A DNA stretch of 64,000 bases from Siphonodentalium dalli (Eukaryota; Mollusca; Scaphopoda; Gadilida; Siphonodentaliidae), in contig CP136066.1 in assembly GCA_032622095.1 (NCBI GenBank), positions 145,729,559 to 145,793,558 of the forward strand, given 5' to 3'. The notes below the pieces were generated by a model. That model worked only from the letters and a program-made list of their open reading frames with translations. It had not been told where the DNA came from and made no database searches. Positions 23,209-35,831 of the stretch are shown piece by piece. Every line of letters begins with the position of its first letter. Within the stretch, counting starts at the first letter, position 1. Position numbers and translations under genes: made by a program.

Positions 23209-23435
23209 GTTGCTTCCTTACAAAGCACAATACGACGATGAACGAATGGGTAAATGCGCTCAGTCATGTATGATGGAATGGTGTCAGAGTTCTGCTTCCT
23301 TCTGTATGTGAATATTGTACGATAGCCAATGTAACTCTGATCTCATAGTAACTACACTGTTTCCTTTTTTCTGCCTGAACACAATTCTGGCCGCACAGAT
23401 CACTTCAATGTAGTGATAATATCTATTTATTGCAG

Positions 23436-23549
23436 GTCTTCATTGAATGTTCAGACTGCCAAGAAGAACAAAATGTGATATTTCAAGACAGTCCGCTGTA
23501 TAAAATACTGGACAGGTTTCAGAATACAACATAGTACTCCCTTCTGCTG
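23436..23549 (+). CDS. USP47: USP47-like exon, frameshifted near its end
   Basis: Acceptor ttgcag, donor gtatgt. The frame reads VFIECSDCQEEQNVIFQDSP then LYKILDRFQNT, matching VFVE...LWKLLDRHANT of USP47. It then meets TAG. The alternative frame gives IVLPSA and leaves one base, which joins the next exon in phase (Ala, then EVETFNKNLE). So the exon holds a net frameshift of 1 base missing or 2 extra at about 23,530-23,535. Confidence 0.85.
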
Positions 23550-24449
23550 GTATGTGAGCATGATCTATAGGATTGGAGAATATTATGCATTTAGTTTTAC
23601 ATTAAAAAAATATTGGCTAAATTCTAAATTAAAACAAAGTTAAACTACGGTCTGCAAATTTAGTAATTTTCATGCATATTAATTAATGTGCCGGTGCCCG
23701 AGAATAAATTCTGTTTTGTTTGTTTGGCCTAATCACTAATAAGGTAACAATATTGCTTTGATGATTTTGGTTAGCATGGTAATGATACACTTCTTTACAA
23801 TATGATCCATGTCACGTTATAACCACTATGATATATAATATGTATCAAAAAACATTTAACAATCTGGATATGCATAGATCAGATATTCCTATGATTTGAC
23901 CAATTGTGCATATTTTTTATTGACTTTCACAACGTTTGACTATTTATTTGATTGTATGAGTTAGTTTGAGCGGTTCCTCCTCCAAGACACTAATCCGGCT
24001 GCAAATTGCTCGTGCATGTTTTTGCTCAAAAAGTGGGTACTGGGCTTACTCACAAGGACACCCCTGTGCAAAAATTGAGTTAGCCTTCAGGTGCCGACCT
24101 ACCATCATGTTTTATACTAATGCCATATTTTTTGTATTGCATAAAGATAATCATGTGTTGTATTTATATTATTAAGAAGATAAAATCACATGATAATAAC
24201 CAAAAACAGTGATAGACAGATCTATACATTTCGAATCAATTTGAATAAGGTTGTAAATTTTGGGATCAGTTTGTAAATACAATAGGGTTGTATGCATGAT
24301 GATTTCATTAGTTAATTTAGTTACACTAATAATTATTAATCAATCTAATTCTTAAAAAACCGTGTGATGCAGGTCACTCTTCTGCATTATCAAAGGATCC
24401 TACAAAAACACCCAAGTCATTACTCCACAATCTATTTTATTGATTTTTA
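23550..24449. other. Intron, nothing recognised
   Basis: AT-rich sequence. No inverted-repeat element, tandem repeat or credible exon is seen. Confidence 0.4.
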
Positions 24450-25260
24450 TACGCCCTTTTGAAAAAAGGCCGTATTATAGTATTGATCTGTCCGTCCGGG
24501 CGTCCGTCCGTCCGGGCATCCGTTAACCTGTTGTCCGGATGATAACTTAGTTAGAGTGAACCAAAATTAGTAAAATTTGGTATGTGGGTTTTTTAGCCGA
24601 AAAGTAAGTTCAAGTTCGAATTTGGGTTCCGCCCGCCAATTTTCACCGGAGTTATGCCCCTTATTTAACGTTTTTTGACTTAGAAAATCCTTGAAATTTG
24701 TTGTTCGGATGATAACTTTAGTATAGTTTATCGGAATGAATCCAAATTTGGTATATTACTTTCTCCCACCAAAACACAGGTCAAGTTCGAACTTGGGTTT
24801 TGTCCGACCATTTTTGGCTGAGTTATGCCCCTTTTTCGATTCAGAAAATTCAGTTTTTAGCTCACCTGAGACGAAGTCTCCGGTGGAGCTATAGTCATCA
24901 CTCCTCGTCCGTCCGTCCATCCGTCCGTCCGTCAACAATTCTTTGAACATCTTCTTCTCTGCAACCGTAATGCCGAATTGGTTCATATTTGGTGTGGATG
25001 TTCCCTAGGTGACTCTCATTCAGATTTATTCAAATGAGGACACTGGGTCAAATAGTTGCGAAGCCAGGGCCATAACTCTGTAATTCTTACAACGACTTCT
25101 TCTCAAATTTCATTTGGCCGAATGGGTTCATATTTGGTACAAAGGGTCTTTCGGGGACTGTTATTCAGATTTGTTCAAATGAGGTGACTGGGTCGAATGT
25201 GACATAACTTTAAAAAAATTCAGATTTTTTTCAATTTTCACCATACTCAAATTAACAAAA
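24450..25260 (+). repeat. Two GTCCG-type repeats in succession
   Basis: The first starts 'ttttatacgcccttttgaaa' with 'ccgtccgggcgtccgtccgt' and two 'gatgataactt' core units. The second starts ttttagctcacctgagacga at 24,856 with gtccgtccgtcc and 'ggtgtggatgttccctagg' core text. Both start types are seen repeatedly in mollusc introns (general knowledge). No transposase is linked to either. Confidence 0.65.
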
Positions 25261-25621
25261 AAAAAATTCATTTTTTAATCATTTTATAAAATTTGAAAAA
25301 AGTTACACCATTATAACATCTGCAGAGTTGTGAAACTTTAATCTTTAATCTTCTGAAATTACAGAAATATTCCATTACCCATCCCCCCTCCCCCATGGCC
25401 CAGACCCACCCCCACCCTGCAGTGGCCTGCACCCAACCAACATCCCTTCCAACGGATATCATTTCCAGCTTCCAACTTTAATACCTGTTCTATTAAAGTT
25501 GCAGATATCTCTTTGTGGATAAACAGAGAGAAACACATGTCATTAATCAAGATTAGAATAATATGTCACTGACAGCTTGTATAAACATACTGCTAGCAAT
25601 TTTAAACAAACTGCCTGAATT

Positions 25622-25735
25622 TAGTGTGTCTGACATTTGCAGAATGAGGTTCCCAGAGGGTGAATTTAGTGATGCTATCCCACACAGTGGGCTAGCATCA
25701 CCAAATTCACCCTCTCATTTTGCTTAGGCCTCATC
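25622..25735. repeat. Palindromic MITE, copy 4
   Basis: Same family as 22,777, with 'gcagaatgaggttcccagag' at left and a shortened right arm, 'caccctctcattttgcttag'. A left half alone occurs at about 25,922-25,965, joined directly to the 25,969 dispersed repeat. Confidence 0.7.
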
Positions 25736-25968
25736 TTCTGGGAAGTATCTATAGTATCAAATTAACATTGTTTTTAGTTACATTTCCCTTCTAGGAAGTT
25801 TCTATATCCCCTAATTTGCAGAAGATAAAATTCATAATTGATGTGCCCAATGGGTGAACATCAACTTCCAACTGGGGAACTTCAATGTTATCCTAGGTCT
25901 GCCATAGCAGTTGAGGGCTTTAGCAGAATGAGGTCCCCAGAGGGTGAATTTAGTGATGCTAGCCCACT

Positions 25969-26625
25969 CCAAACGAAGGACAGTTTCCCTCTTAATAGGC
26001 TTCCTTCACCAGGACCATCAGGTCTATTTTACTGATATTTATCATATGTATGAAGGGTTCTTTTGTGTCTGGGATTCAAAGTTATTCAGATGGGGTCACC
26101 AGGTTAAATAGGGTGGGACCAGGGACATAACTATATGTATGGAGCAATCAGGAGGATCCTTTCGTGACTGAGATTCAGATTTGTTAAAATGAGGTCAACC
26201 GGTCAATCTGACATACATGTATTGTGTTTTGGGTCCATGGATAATTGGGCTTCAGACATGTCTAAATGGTTTTAGAAAAAGGCGCTTGTGAGATTGAAAA
26301 TTTCCAACAATTGAGAAAGTTTGAGGTGTCAGTTGTGAAATTCCAACCTAAGACTTGGGAGTCTGTAGCCCGGTCGGGAAGGGACTTGTTGAACTGGAGG
26401 GGGGGGGGGGGGGTGATCAGTAGTGTACATTTGGTAATTTCAAGGTGGATTTTCACCAATCTATATATACGTGAAGTCTCTCTAGCACATATCCTGTTTA
26501 GAGCTATTTCTTTTAAAGTGATAATGGAAAGTTCTGACTATTGTGGTCTCCAGAGTCCCAGTCTTATCAGTCTTTGCAGTCTGGTGAGCGACCCACAGTC
26601 ATTGACTGTCTTGCTCTTATGTTTT
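25969..26625 (+). repeat. Dispersed repeat, copy 2
   Basis: Partner of 540-1,345 with the same order of blocks but an internal deletion near 26,140. It contains a G15 tract where copy 1 has a short run. The 124-codon frame at 26,266-26,640 is repeat-derived. Confidence 0.7.
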
Positions 26626-27178
26626 TTGGTTTCCGGATGATAACTCGATTTTGGAATTTTTATACGCAAAACCCGTTTTTTGTGGATTACATATATCGAA
26701 ATACAGCTCAAGTCCGAATTTAGTTTTAATCCGATAATTTTTGCGAGAGTTATGGCCCCTTTTTTTTTACGTAATTTGACTTAGAAAATCCCTGAAATTT
26801 GTTGTCCGGATGATAACTTTAGTTAGAGTGAACCGATTTTAATCAAATTTGGTGTGTGGGTTTATTAGCAGAAAAGACAGCTCAAGTCCGAATTTGGGTT
26901 CCGTCCGCCAATTTTCACCGGAGTTATGCCCCTTATTTGACGTAATTTGACTTAGAAAATCCCTGAAATTTGTTGTCCGCATGATAACTTTACTAGAGCT
27001 TATCGGATTCAAGGATAATTTGGTATATTACAGTTATTACTTTCTCCCACCAAAACACAGGTCAAGTTCAAATTTGAGTTCCGTCCGCCAATTTTTACCA
27101 GAGTTATGCCCCTTTTTGATCAGTTTCCGCCGACCCAAGAGAGGGCGTATATTGCACGCCCAGCGTAGCTCTTGTTAC
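26626..27178 (+). repeat. GTCCG-family core units and 3' end
   Basis: Three 'gatgataactt' core units, then 'gagggcgtatattgcacgcc' and 'agctcttgtt'. The 3' text complements the 'tatacgccc' start of the repeat at 24,450. This may be the other half of that repeat, separated by later insertions. Confidence 0.5.
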
Positions 27179-27963
27179 TAACATTACTGTTGGTGGGGTG
27201 TCTCCCAAAATCACGACGCCACGTCCATGACTTTACAAACATTACTGTTTTTATTGATTTAATTGATTTGGTACCTCTTTGATTGATTCAACAAATATTA
27301 ACACAAGCGTATACTATAAAACATCTTTATTATTTAAGAAAAACAACTGGAAAAAATAATAAAAGATGTGCTTGAGTATCTTCTCCTATTCTACAGGATA
27401 GAAAGACATGATTGTATTCACCTTCCAAATGCTCAGAAATGGGGGTGGGCTTATCTTTGAGGATGGGCTTACGTACGTTCAAAATTATTTTCCAAATTTT
27501 GTAAAAACGCTCCGGGCCACTGCTCTCCATTTTAAAAATTGACAAGTGAACGAGGAATCAGGTATCTGCACAAAATTGGGTCACTGTTCAGTGCACTGTT
27601 CCCTTATTTTTTTTATCTCCCTATTTTCATATGCTTTGCAGATTCCCTCTTCTTTCCCTTGTCATCCATACATTTGGTTCCAACTTCACATTGTGATTAA
27701 AAGTATATGACTAATTGGTTTCAGGCCGTTTTTCTTTCAGCCTATCCTAATTTGACTTATCAAAAAGCCTTCGACCGTCAGCCAGCATTTCATTTTGACT
27801 TTTTACTGTCATCCCGGGATGCTAGGTGTGATTTTCGCTAACCCTACATGATGTGTCACCTGGTCAGACACCCACTTACCTCTTATTGGTTACCCATAAA
27901 ACAGAGTCCTGTGTGGATGGTAATTACACAGGTTATCATTCATTTTTCCACTATCTATTCCAG

Positions 27964-28554
27964 CTGAGGTTGAAACTTTCAACAAAAACTTAGAACAGAG
28001 TGCGATGCAAAGAGAATTGTTCGATAAGGTGACTTCTAAAGAATGTGTTGAGGCTAATTCTGAGACAGATGAGGGAATCAGTGACGGCGATTTTGATGTC
28101 GGCAGTCGGACTATGTCACTTCCCAGAAGGAGCAGCGAGCCAAATTTGTCGCAGGATTCTCACAGTGATTCTGACGTTCATAGTGGCGTGGATACAAGCA
28201 GTGCGGAGAGTAGTCTCAATGCTAATTATAATGCGAGTCCTAACGGCCAATCATTGTCTCCAGATGATTTCGCTGATCTGAGGGACTCGGGCATTGATTA
28301 TGTGACTAACTCGTCAGAGAATGTGAACTCAGCACCGTGTGAAACATGTGATAGTGGCGCAGTTAGTTTCATTCCAGATGCCGAACCATGTGGTAGTGGT
28401 AATGTTAATAATTTATTCCCAGACACAGAGAACTGGGATTTGGAAATTGAATCATCATCAACAGCAGCTGTGATAGAGAATGCTATCAAAACCCAAGAAG
28501 CCCTGAAATACTTCCATGCAGTGGAAACCAGTGATCGAGATACCGGCAGTCGAG
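27964..28554 (+). CDS. USP47: USP47-like exon, acidic serine-rich linker
   Basis: 591 bp open throughout, entering with two bases (completing Ala) and leaving with one (completing Gly with the next exon). Acceptor ctattccag, donor gttagt. About 196 residues begin EVETFNKNLEQSAMQRELFD and contain Ser/Asp/Glu-rich text such as RRSSEPNLSQDSHSDSDVHS, with no fold expected. In USP47 this position holds a variable acidic linker before the conserved ITL block. Intact length argues against long neutral decay. The ATG at 28,005 is internal, not a start. Confidence 0.85.
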
Positions 28555-28613
28555 GTTAGTCCAGAGAAAAAAACCTATATGTGTTTGGGGTTTCCCTACC
28601 AATCCTGCTTTAA

Positions 28614-29061
28614 CCCTTTCTATACTAAATGGATTAGGCCCCCCAAAAAAGTGTTTTAATTCTCAGGCATCACCGCATCGAAAAAAATGGCCCGCGTTGG
28701 ACGATTTTATTTGGATTTTGGATTTCAAATTTTCACCATATGTAGTTGTAAACCAGAAACACGAAAATAGGAAACAGAAATTAGTTATGTTTCAAATATC
28801 GAGTAGGAGTTAAATCCAAAAGTGTATGTGTGGGTATTCAACAAAAAGACAATAGACAACGATAACTATCAGGCATATTGTCACCACAGGCTGTCCAAAC
28901 TCCCAAATTTATTGGTCAAATATGGTAAAATATTTGGAAAAAAGATCAGCAGGCAGTTGGATATTTGACCTTTGCTACATACAGAAGGAGTCCTATTTAT
29001 TGGTGGGAAATGTTCAGATAATAAGTTCAACAAAGTCAATAAGTATTTAGTATAGAAAGGG
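28614..29061. mobile_element. piggyBac-type MITE, 448 bp
   Basis: The ends CCCTTTCTATACTAAATG and ...ATTTAGTATAGAAAGGG are inverted and flanked by TTAA on both sides (28,610-28,613 and 29,062-29,065), the piggyBac target signature. It has no coding capacity. A 253-bp relative lies at 38,487-38,739. Confidence 0.85.
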
Positions 29062-29503
29062 TTAACCTCCTACCCTAACATTTTTTCATGTTACAAATGA
29101 AATCTCATAAAATTTTCAGCTCATCATATAGGTAACAGATAAACTGAAAAAAAAACCAATTACAATGTCCAAAAATCTGTTCATTTCTTAATATTAAGAC
29201 TTTCAAAGTATTTGGCTTGTACAATAAAGAATGAAAACTTTTCTCAGCCCAATGATATCGTTGAATTTCAATGCAGAAAACGAATCCATAAATACAGCTT
29301 AATAAAAAATTATCAAATTTTAAGCCTATCTACCGACCTTCAATTTATCTGACGTGTAACCCCAACCAGACATTTAATTTTATTCAGCCTTAGAACATAT
29401 AGTCGATCTCACAAATGGACTCTTTTGGGAAAATGGACCACTTTGCATTTGATACTCGTTCTGAAGTACCTTATTATGCGGTAGTCCAGTGTTGCTGGCT
29501 GAT

Positions 29504-29830
29504 TGTCCCCCGAAAAAAAAATTCTGGGGACTATTAAAATAGCCGGTGTCCGTCCGTCCGTCCGTCCGTGGAGCCATCCGTGTGTCCGGAAATGGTTTCC
29601 GGATGATAACTTTAGTTTCGGTTATTAGATCAAAAGCAAATTTCATAGGTCAGTTTATCAGACCAAAATAAAGGTCAAGTTTGAATATGGGTTTGCTCCG
29701 CCCATTTTTGCGAGAGTTATGGCCCTTTTTTGACTTAGAAAACCCCTGAAAGTTGGTTTCCGGATGATAACTTTAGTAGAGTTAATCGGATTCAAACCAA
29801 ATTTGGTATAGTACTTTCTCTCGGCAATTT
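29504..29830 (+). repeat. GTCCCCCGA-type repeat, 5' part
   Basis: It starts tgtcccccga, has a gtccgtccgtccgtccg run at about 29,551, then two 'ggatgataactttagt' core units. A matching end, 'ggttcgggggacactggccg', is at 35,051-35,070, on the far side of the 164-bp satellite. The 88-codon minus frame here is spurious. Confidence 0.6.
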
Positions 29831-30401
29831 TTTTTTCAAATCAATGAGGGAGGGAGGGTTTTATTTTTATTTTTTATTTTATTCTGCGCATAGTAAGCAT
29901 GGACAATGATATCTTCCTCTGTCTAGTAATAACCAGAAAGGTAGAGGGAACTGTTATGCATATAAACTCATTTAGTCTTATATAAAAATGACATTGTACT
30001 ACCAGTGTATGACATTAACTACTGTTATTGTTGTCTAAAAACTGATACCTCCCCATTCTAATATGTGATCCTGAATTTAGTCCTGTGCCTTTCAATTGTA
30101 TAACGTTACAATTAGTGTAAGTTGTTCACAATGACTAATTGTAAGAAGAGCATGAGGATCAGCTAATCATTTTCTTAATTGTAGTCATCTACTTCATGTT
30201 GTAAGCATGCAAGTCACTTTTTAACACATTACATGTTAGAGCTCAATGCACACTAATATTCAACACATATCTGCTATGAACATGTTGATAAAATAAAAAA
30301 TTGGTTTTTTTTTGTTTTTTGTTTTCAAATTTATTTTTTCACAAGTTTTTTTGTCATAACATCAGGCATTGCAATAAAAGGCCTAATGCGGCCCCTTTTA
30401 T

Positions 30402-33400
30402 TAGCTCAACTTTACTTTGTAAAGTTTGAGCTATTGCCATGGCTTTGTCGTCCGTCGTCCGTGTGTACGTGTGTACGTAAGGCGTCAACAATGCACTCTA
30501 CAGGTCGTACCTTTGGTCGGATCATTTTGAAATTTGTCATAGCTGTTGACATCAACATTTAGACCAGAATGATTAATTTTGGTGTCATTCGGTAAAAAAA
30601 CATGGCCGCCAGTGGCCATCTTGCATTTCAAAATTCAATCCATTAGCACGGGCTACAGGGCGTACTGTTTGTCTGATCGTCATGAAATTTGTCATGGATG
30701 TTAATATTGACATGTAGATGGGAACGAGTAATTTTGGGGTCATTCGGCCCAAAAACATGGCCGCCAGCAGCCATCTTGGATTTTACTCTTTGTATGACTA
30801 AATTCTTTAGCACGGGCTACAGGTCGTACTTTTAGTCTGATCATCATAAAATTTGTCAAGAATGTTAATAATGACATGTAGATGGGAACGAGTCATTTTG
30901 GGGTCATTCGGCCAAAAAACATGGCCGCCAGCAGGCATCTTTGATTTCACTCTTTGTATGACTAAATCCTTTAGCACGGGCTACAGGTCGTACCTTTAGT
31001 CTGATCATCATAAAATTTGTCATGGCTGTTGAAATTGGAATGTAGATGGGAACGAGTCATTTTGGGGTCATTTGGACAAAAAACATGGCCGCCAGCAGCC
31101 ATCTTGGATTTCAAAATTCAATCCATTAGCACGGGCCACAGGTCGTACTGTTCGTCTGATCATCATGAAATTTGTCATGGATGTTAATATTGACATGCAG
31201 ATGGGAACGAGTAATTTTGGGGTCATTCGGCCAAAAAACATGGCGGCCAGCAGCCTTCTTGGATTTTACTCTTTGTATGACTAAATTCTTTAGCACGGGC
31301 TACAGGTCGTACCTTTAGTCTGATCATCATCAAATTTGTCATGGATGTTAATATTGACATGTAGATGGGAACGAGTCATTTTGGGGTCATTCGGCCCAAA
31401 AACATGGCCGCCAGCAGCCATCTTGGATTTTACTCTTTGTATGACTAAATTCTTTAGCACGGGCTACAGGTCGTACTTTTAGTCTGATCATCATAAAATT
31501 TGTCAAGAATGTTAATAATGACATGTAGATGGGAACGAGTCATTTTGGGGTCATTCGGCCAAAAAACATGGCCGCCAGCAGGTATCTTTGATTTCACTCT
31601 TTGTATGACTAAATCCTTTAGCACGGGCTACAGGTCGTACCTTTAGTCCGATCATCATAAAATTTGTCATGGCTGTTGAAATTGGAATGTAGATGGGAAC
31701 GAGTCATTTTGGGGTCATTCGGACAAAAAACATGGCCGCCAGCGGCCATCTTGGATTTCAAAATTCAATCCATTAGCACGGGCCACAGGTCGTACTGTTC
31801 GTATGATCATCATGAAATTTGTCATGGATGTTAATATTGACATGCAGATGGGAACGAGTAATTTTGGGGTCATTCGGCCAAAAAACATGGCGGCCAGCAG
31901 CCTTCTTGGATTTTACTCTTTGTATGACTAAATTCTTTAGCACGGGCTACAGGTCGTACCTTTAGTCTGATCATCATCAAATTTGTCATGGATGTTAATA
32001 TTGTCATGTAGATGGGAACGAGTAATTTTGGGGTCATTCGGCCAAAAAACATGGCCGCCAGCAGCCATCTTGGATTTTACTCTTTGTATGACTAAATCCT
32101 TTAGCACGGGCTACAGGTCGTACTTTTAGTCTGATCATCATAAAATTTGTCAAGAATGTTAATAATGACATGTAGATGGGAACGAGTCATTTTGGGGTCA
32201 TTCGGCCAAAAAACATGGCCGCCAGCAGGCATCTTTGATTTCACTCTTTGTATGACTAAATCCTTTAGCACGGGCTACAGGTCGTACCTTTAGTCCGATC
32301 ATCATAAAATTTGTCATGGCTGTTGAAATTGGAATGTAGATGGGAACGAGTCATTTTGGGGTCATTCGGACAAAAAACATGGCCGTCAGCGGCCATCTTG
32401 GATTTCAAAATTCAATCCATTAGCACGGGCCACAGGTCGTACTGTTCGTCTGATCATCATGAAATTTGTCATGGATGTTAATATTGACATGTAGATGGGA
32501 ACGAGTAATTTTGGGGTCATTCGGCCAAAAAACATGGCGGCCAGCAGCATTCTTGGATTTTACTCTTTGTATGACTAAATTCTTTAGCACGGGCTACAGG
32601 TCGTACCTTTAGTCTGGTCATCATCAAATTTGTCATGGATGTTAATATTGACATGTAGATGGGAACGAGTAATTTTGGGGTCATTCGGCCAAAAAACATG
32701 GCCACCAGCAGCCATCTTGGATTTTACTCTTTGTATGACTAAATCCTTTAGCACGGGCTACAGGTCGTACTTTTAGTCTGATCATCATAAAATTTGTCAA
32801 GAATGTTAATAATGACATGTAGATGGGAACGAGTCATTTTGGGGTCAATCGGCCAAAAAACATGGCCGCCAGCAGCCATCTTGGATTTTACTCTTTGTAT
32901 GACTAAATCCTTTAGCACGGGCTACAGACCGTACCTTTAGTCTGATCATCATAAAATTTGTCATGGCTGTTGAAATTGGAATGTAGATGGGAACTAGTAA
33001 TTTTGGGGTCATTCGGCCAATAAACATGGCCGCCAGTGGCCATCTTGGATTTCAAAATTTAATCCATTAGCACGGGCCACAGGTCGTACTGTTCGTCTGA
33101 TCATCATAAAATTTGTCATAGATGTTAACAATGACATGTAGATGGGAACGAGTAATTTTGGGGTCATTCGGCCAAAAAACATGGTCGCCAGCAGCCATCT
33201 TTGATTTTACTCTTTGTATGACTAAATCCTTTAGCACGGGCTACAGGTTGTACCTTTAGTCTAATCATCATAAAATTTGTCGTGAATGTTAATAATGATA
33301 TGTAGATGGGAACGAGTCATTTTGGGGTCATTCGGCAGAAAAACATGGCCGCCAGCAGCCATCTTTGATTTTACTCTTTGTATGACTAAATCCTTTAGCA

Positions 33401-34867
33401 CGGGCTACAGGTCGTACCTTTAGTCTGATCATCATAAAATTTGTCATGGCTGTTGAAATTGGAATGTAAATGGGAACGAGTAATTTTGGGGTCATTCGGC
33501 AGAAAAACATGGCGGCCAGCAGCATTCTTGGATTTTACTCTTTGTATGACTAAATTCTTTAGCACGGGCTACAGGTCGTACCTTTAGTCTGGTCATCATC
33601 AAATTTGTCATGGATGTTAATATTGACATGTAGATGGGAACGAGTAATTTTGGGGTCATTCGGCCAAAAAACATGGCCGCCAGCAGCCATCTTGGATTTT
33701 ACTCTTTGTATGACTAAATCCTTTAGCACGGGCCACAGGTCGTACTGTTCGTCTGATCATCATAAAATTTGTCATAGATGTTAACAATGACATGTAGATG
33801 GGAACGAGTAATTTTGGGGTCATTCGGCCAAAAAACATGGTCGCCAGCAGCCATCTTTGATTTTACTCTTTGTATGACTAAATCCTTTAGCACGGGCTAC
33901 AGGTTGTACCTTTAGTCTAATCATCATAAAATTTGTCGTGAATGTTAATAATGATATGTAGATGGGAACGAGTCATTTTGGGGTCATTCGGCAGAAAAAC
34001 ATGGCCGCCAGCAGCCATCTTTGATTTTACTCTTTGTATGACTAAATCCTTTAGCACGGGCTACAGGTCGTACCTTTAGTCTGATCATCATAAAATTTGT
34101 CATGGCTGTTGAAATTGGAATGTAAATGGGAACGAGTAATTTTGGGGTCATTCGGCAGAAAAACATGGCCGCCAGCAGCCATCTTTGATTTTACTCTTTG
34201 TATGACTAAATCCTTTAGCACGGGCTACAGGTCGTACATTTAGTCTGATCATCATAAAATTTGTGTCATGGCTGTTGAAATTGGAATGTAAATGGGAACG
34301 AGTCATTTTGGGGTCATTCGGACAAAAAACATGGCCGCCAGTGGCCATCTTGGATTTCAAAATTTAATCCATTAGCATGGGCCACAGGTCGTACTGTTCG
34401 TCTGATCATCATGAAATTTGTCATGGTTGTTAATATTGGATTTTACTCTTTGTATGACTAAATTCTTTAGCATGGGCTACAGGTCGTACCTTTAGTCTGA
34501 ACGTCATAAAATTTGTCATAGATGTTAATAATGACATGTAGATGGGAACGAGTCATTTTGGTGTCATTCGGCCAAAAAACATGGCCGCCAGCAGCCATCT
34601 TGGATTTTACTCTTTGTATGACTAAATCCTTTAGCATAGGCTACAGGTCGTACCTTTAGTCTGATCGTCATGGATGTTAACGATGACATGTAGATGGGAT
34701 ACAATCATTTTGGGGTCATTCGGCCGAAAACATGGCCGCCAGCAGCCATCTTGGATTTTACTTTTCTCTTCATGTCTATAAACTAGTATTAGACATTCAA
34801 CTTTCCACATTCCTAATCGCTCCATTGACTGTAATACATTAAATTATTCCCTTTCCAAGTTGAGCTA
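30402..34867 (+). repeat. 164-bp tandem array in an inverted-ended element
   Basis: About 25 units of 164 bp, each with 'catggccgccagcagccatc', 'ttagcacgggctacaggtcg' and 'tagatgggaacgagt'. The left end, TAGCTCAACTTTAC, is itself a hairpin with GTAAAGTTTGAGCTA; the right end is AAGTTGAGCTA (34,857-34,867), so 11 bases are inverted at the borders. A gtccgtcgtccg tract follows the left end. Variant units recur every 4 units (for example catggtcgccagcagcc near 33,180 and 33,836), giving a higher-order repeat of about 656 bp. All reading frames here are by-products: 164 is not a multiple of 3. Confidence 0.9.
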
Positions 34868-35090
34868 CAGTGTCATTGACACTTTCATTCAATGCGGCGG
34901 GGCCTGAGAACCAAAACTTTTTTTTTTCTGCCTAAATGTGTACTGAATGAAATTAAATTTGGTTTACTAGCACAAAAGACTGATCACATTCGATTTCGTG
35001 TTCCGCCATGCCAATTTTTATGCGCAAACAACGCTCCAAATGAAGCCACCGGTTCGGGGGACACTGGCCGAGCGGCCTTTTATTTTTCAG
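34868..35090 (+). repeat. End of a GTCCCCCGA-type repeat
   Basis: A core-like stretch with 'gtttactagcacaaaagact' and 'cgtgttccgcc' is followed by the family end 'cgggggacactggccgagcg' and 'gccttttattt'. It probably pairs with the start at 29,504. Confidence 0.55.
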
Positions 35091-35831
35091 CATTTTGACA
35101 ACTTTCGTTTTTAAGGCACTGAATCCCAATTTCTGCGTTCAGCCTTTTTTCTGAAATTATGTGTGCCTGCCCGAAGCAAGGCACAAGCGTGCTCATTGAA
35201 GACCATCTGTAGTATTGTAGTATGGGATTGCCTTTTAAAGGTGGTCTTCACCCTGAAATCCAAGATGGCTGACTTAACAAATAATTAACAAGGTCAAGAA
35301 TAACTTGAATAGTGCCATATGCACATTTCTCACTCTGTAGTACTGAAAACAGTTCTGGGATACATGGTCCTGATTGATCATGAAAGATTTGCCGATTATT
35401 TATAAGGCTGACGAAATTACCAATGTTCTAATAATATTTTTATGTGAGTTTATCATGTTTGTATTCGAGGAATTACTAAAGTTGCAGCATTTTATTTCCT
35501 AAAAATTTTAAGAATATTGCCGACAGTGGCTGTTATATTTTTATATATATTTTGAGATTAGCAATTGACGTGTGATGTGCAATATCATAGCTATAATATA
35601 AATGTGCATGGTCAATGATTTGCCTATTCTGAAAATAGGCCTGAAAATATCACTAATCAAGTTCCTACCATGTGTATTATAGGAGGTATTAAAATGCCAG
35701 AGGGTAAAATGCTTACCAAGAGTGTCAATTTCATCAACAACTCAGTACAATTTTGCAATGTAGGTACTATTAAAAAAAACTCCTGGGTAATCGTTGGCGG
35801 GTGTGGTGTGTCTGTCTGGCTTGAGCACATC
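35091..35831. other. Intron, nothing recognised
   Basis: AT-rich unique sequence up to the hAT-type MITE. A single gtgtggtgtgtctgtctgg stretch is present. No exon match. Confidence 0.4.

Noticed and set aside
31072-34360. Many 60-70 residue minus-strand frames starting MFFGRMTPKLLVPIY...
   Set aside because: They repeat because the DNA is a 164-bp tandem repeat; 164 is not a multiple of three, so each frame stops after about one unit. This is not a protein family.
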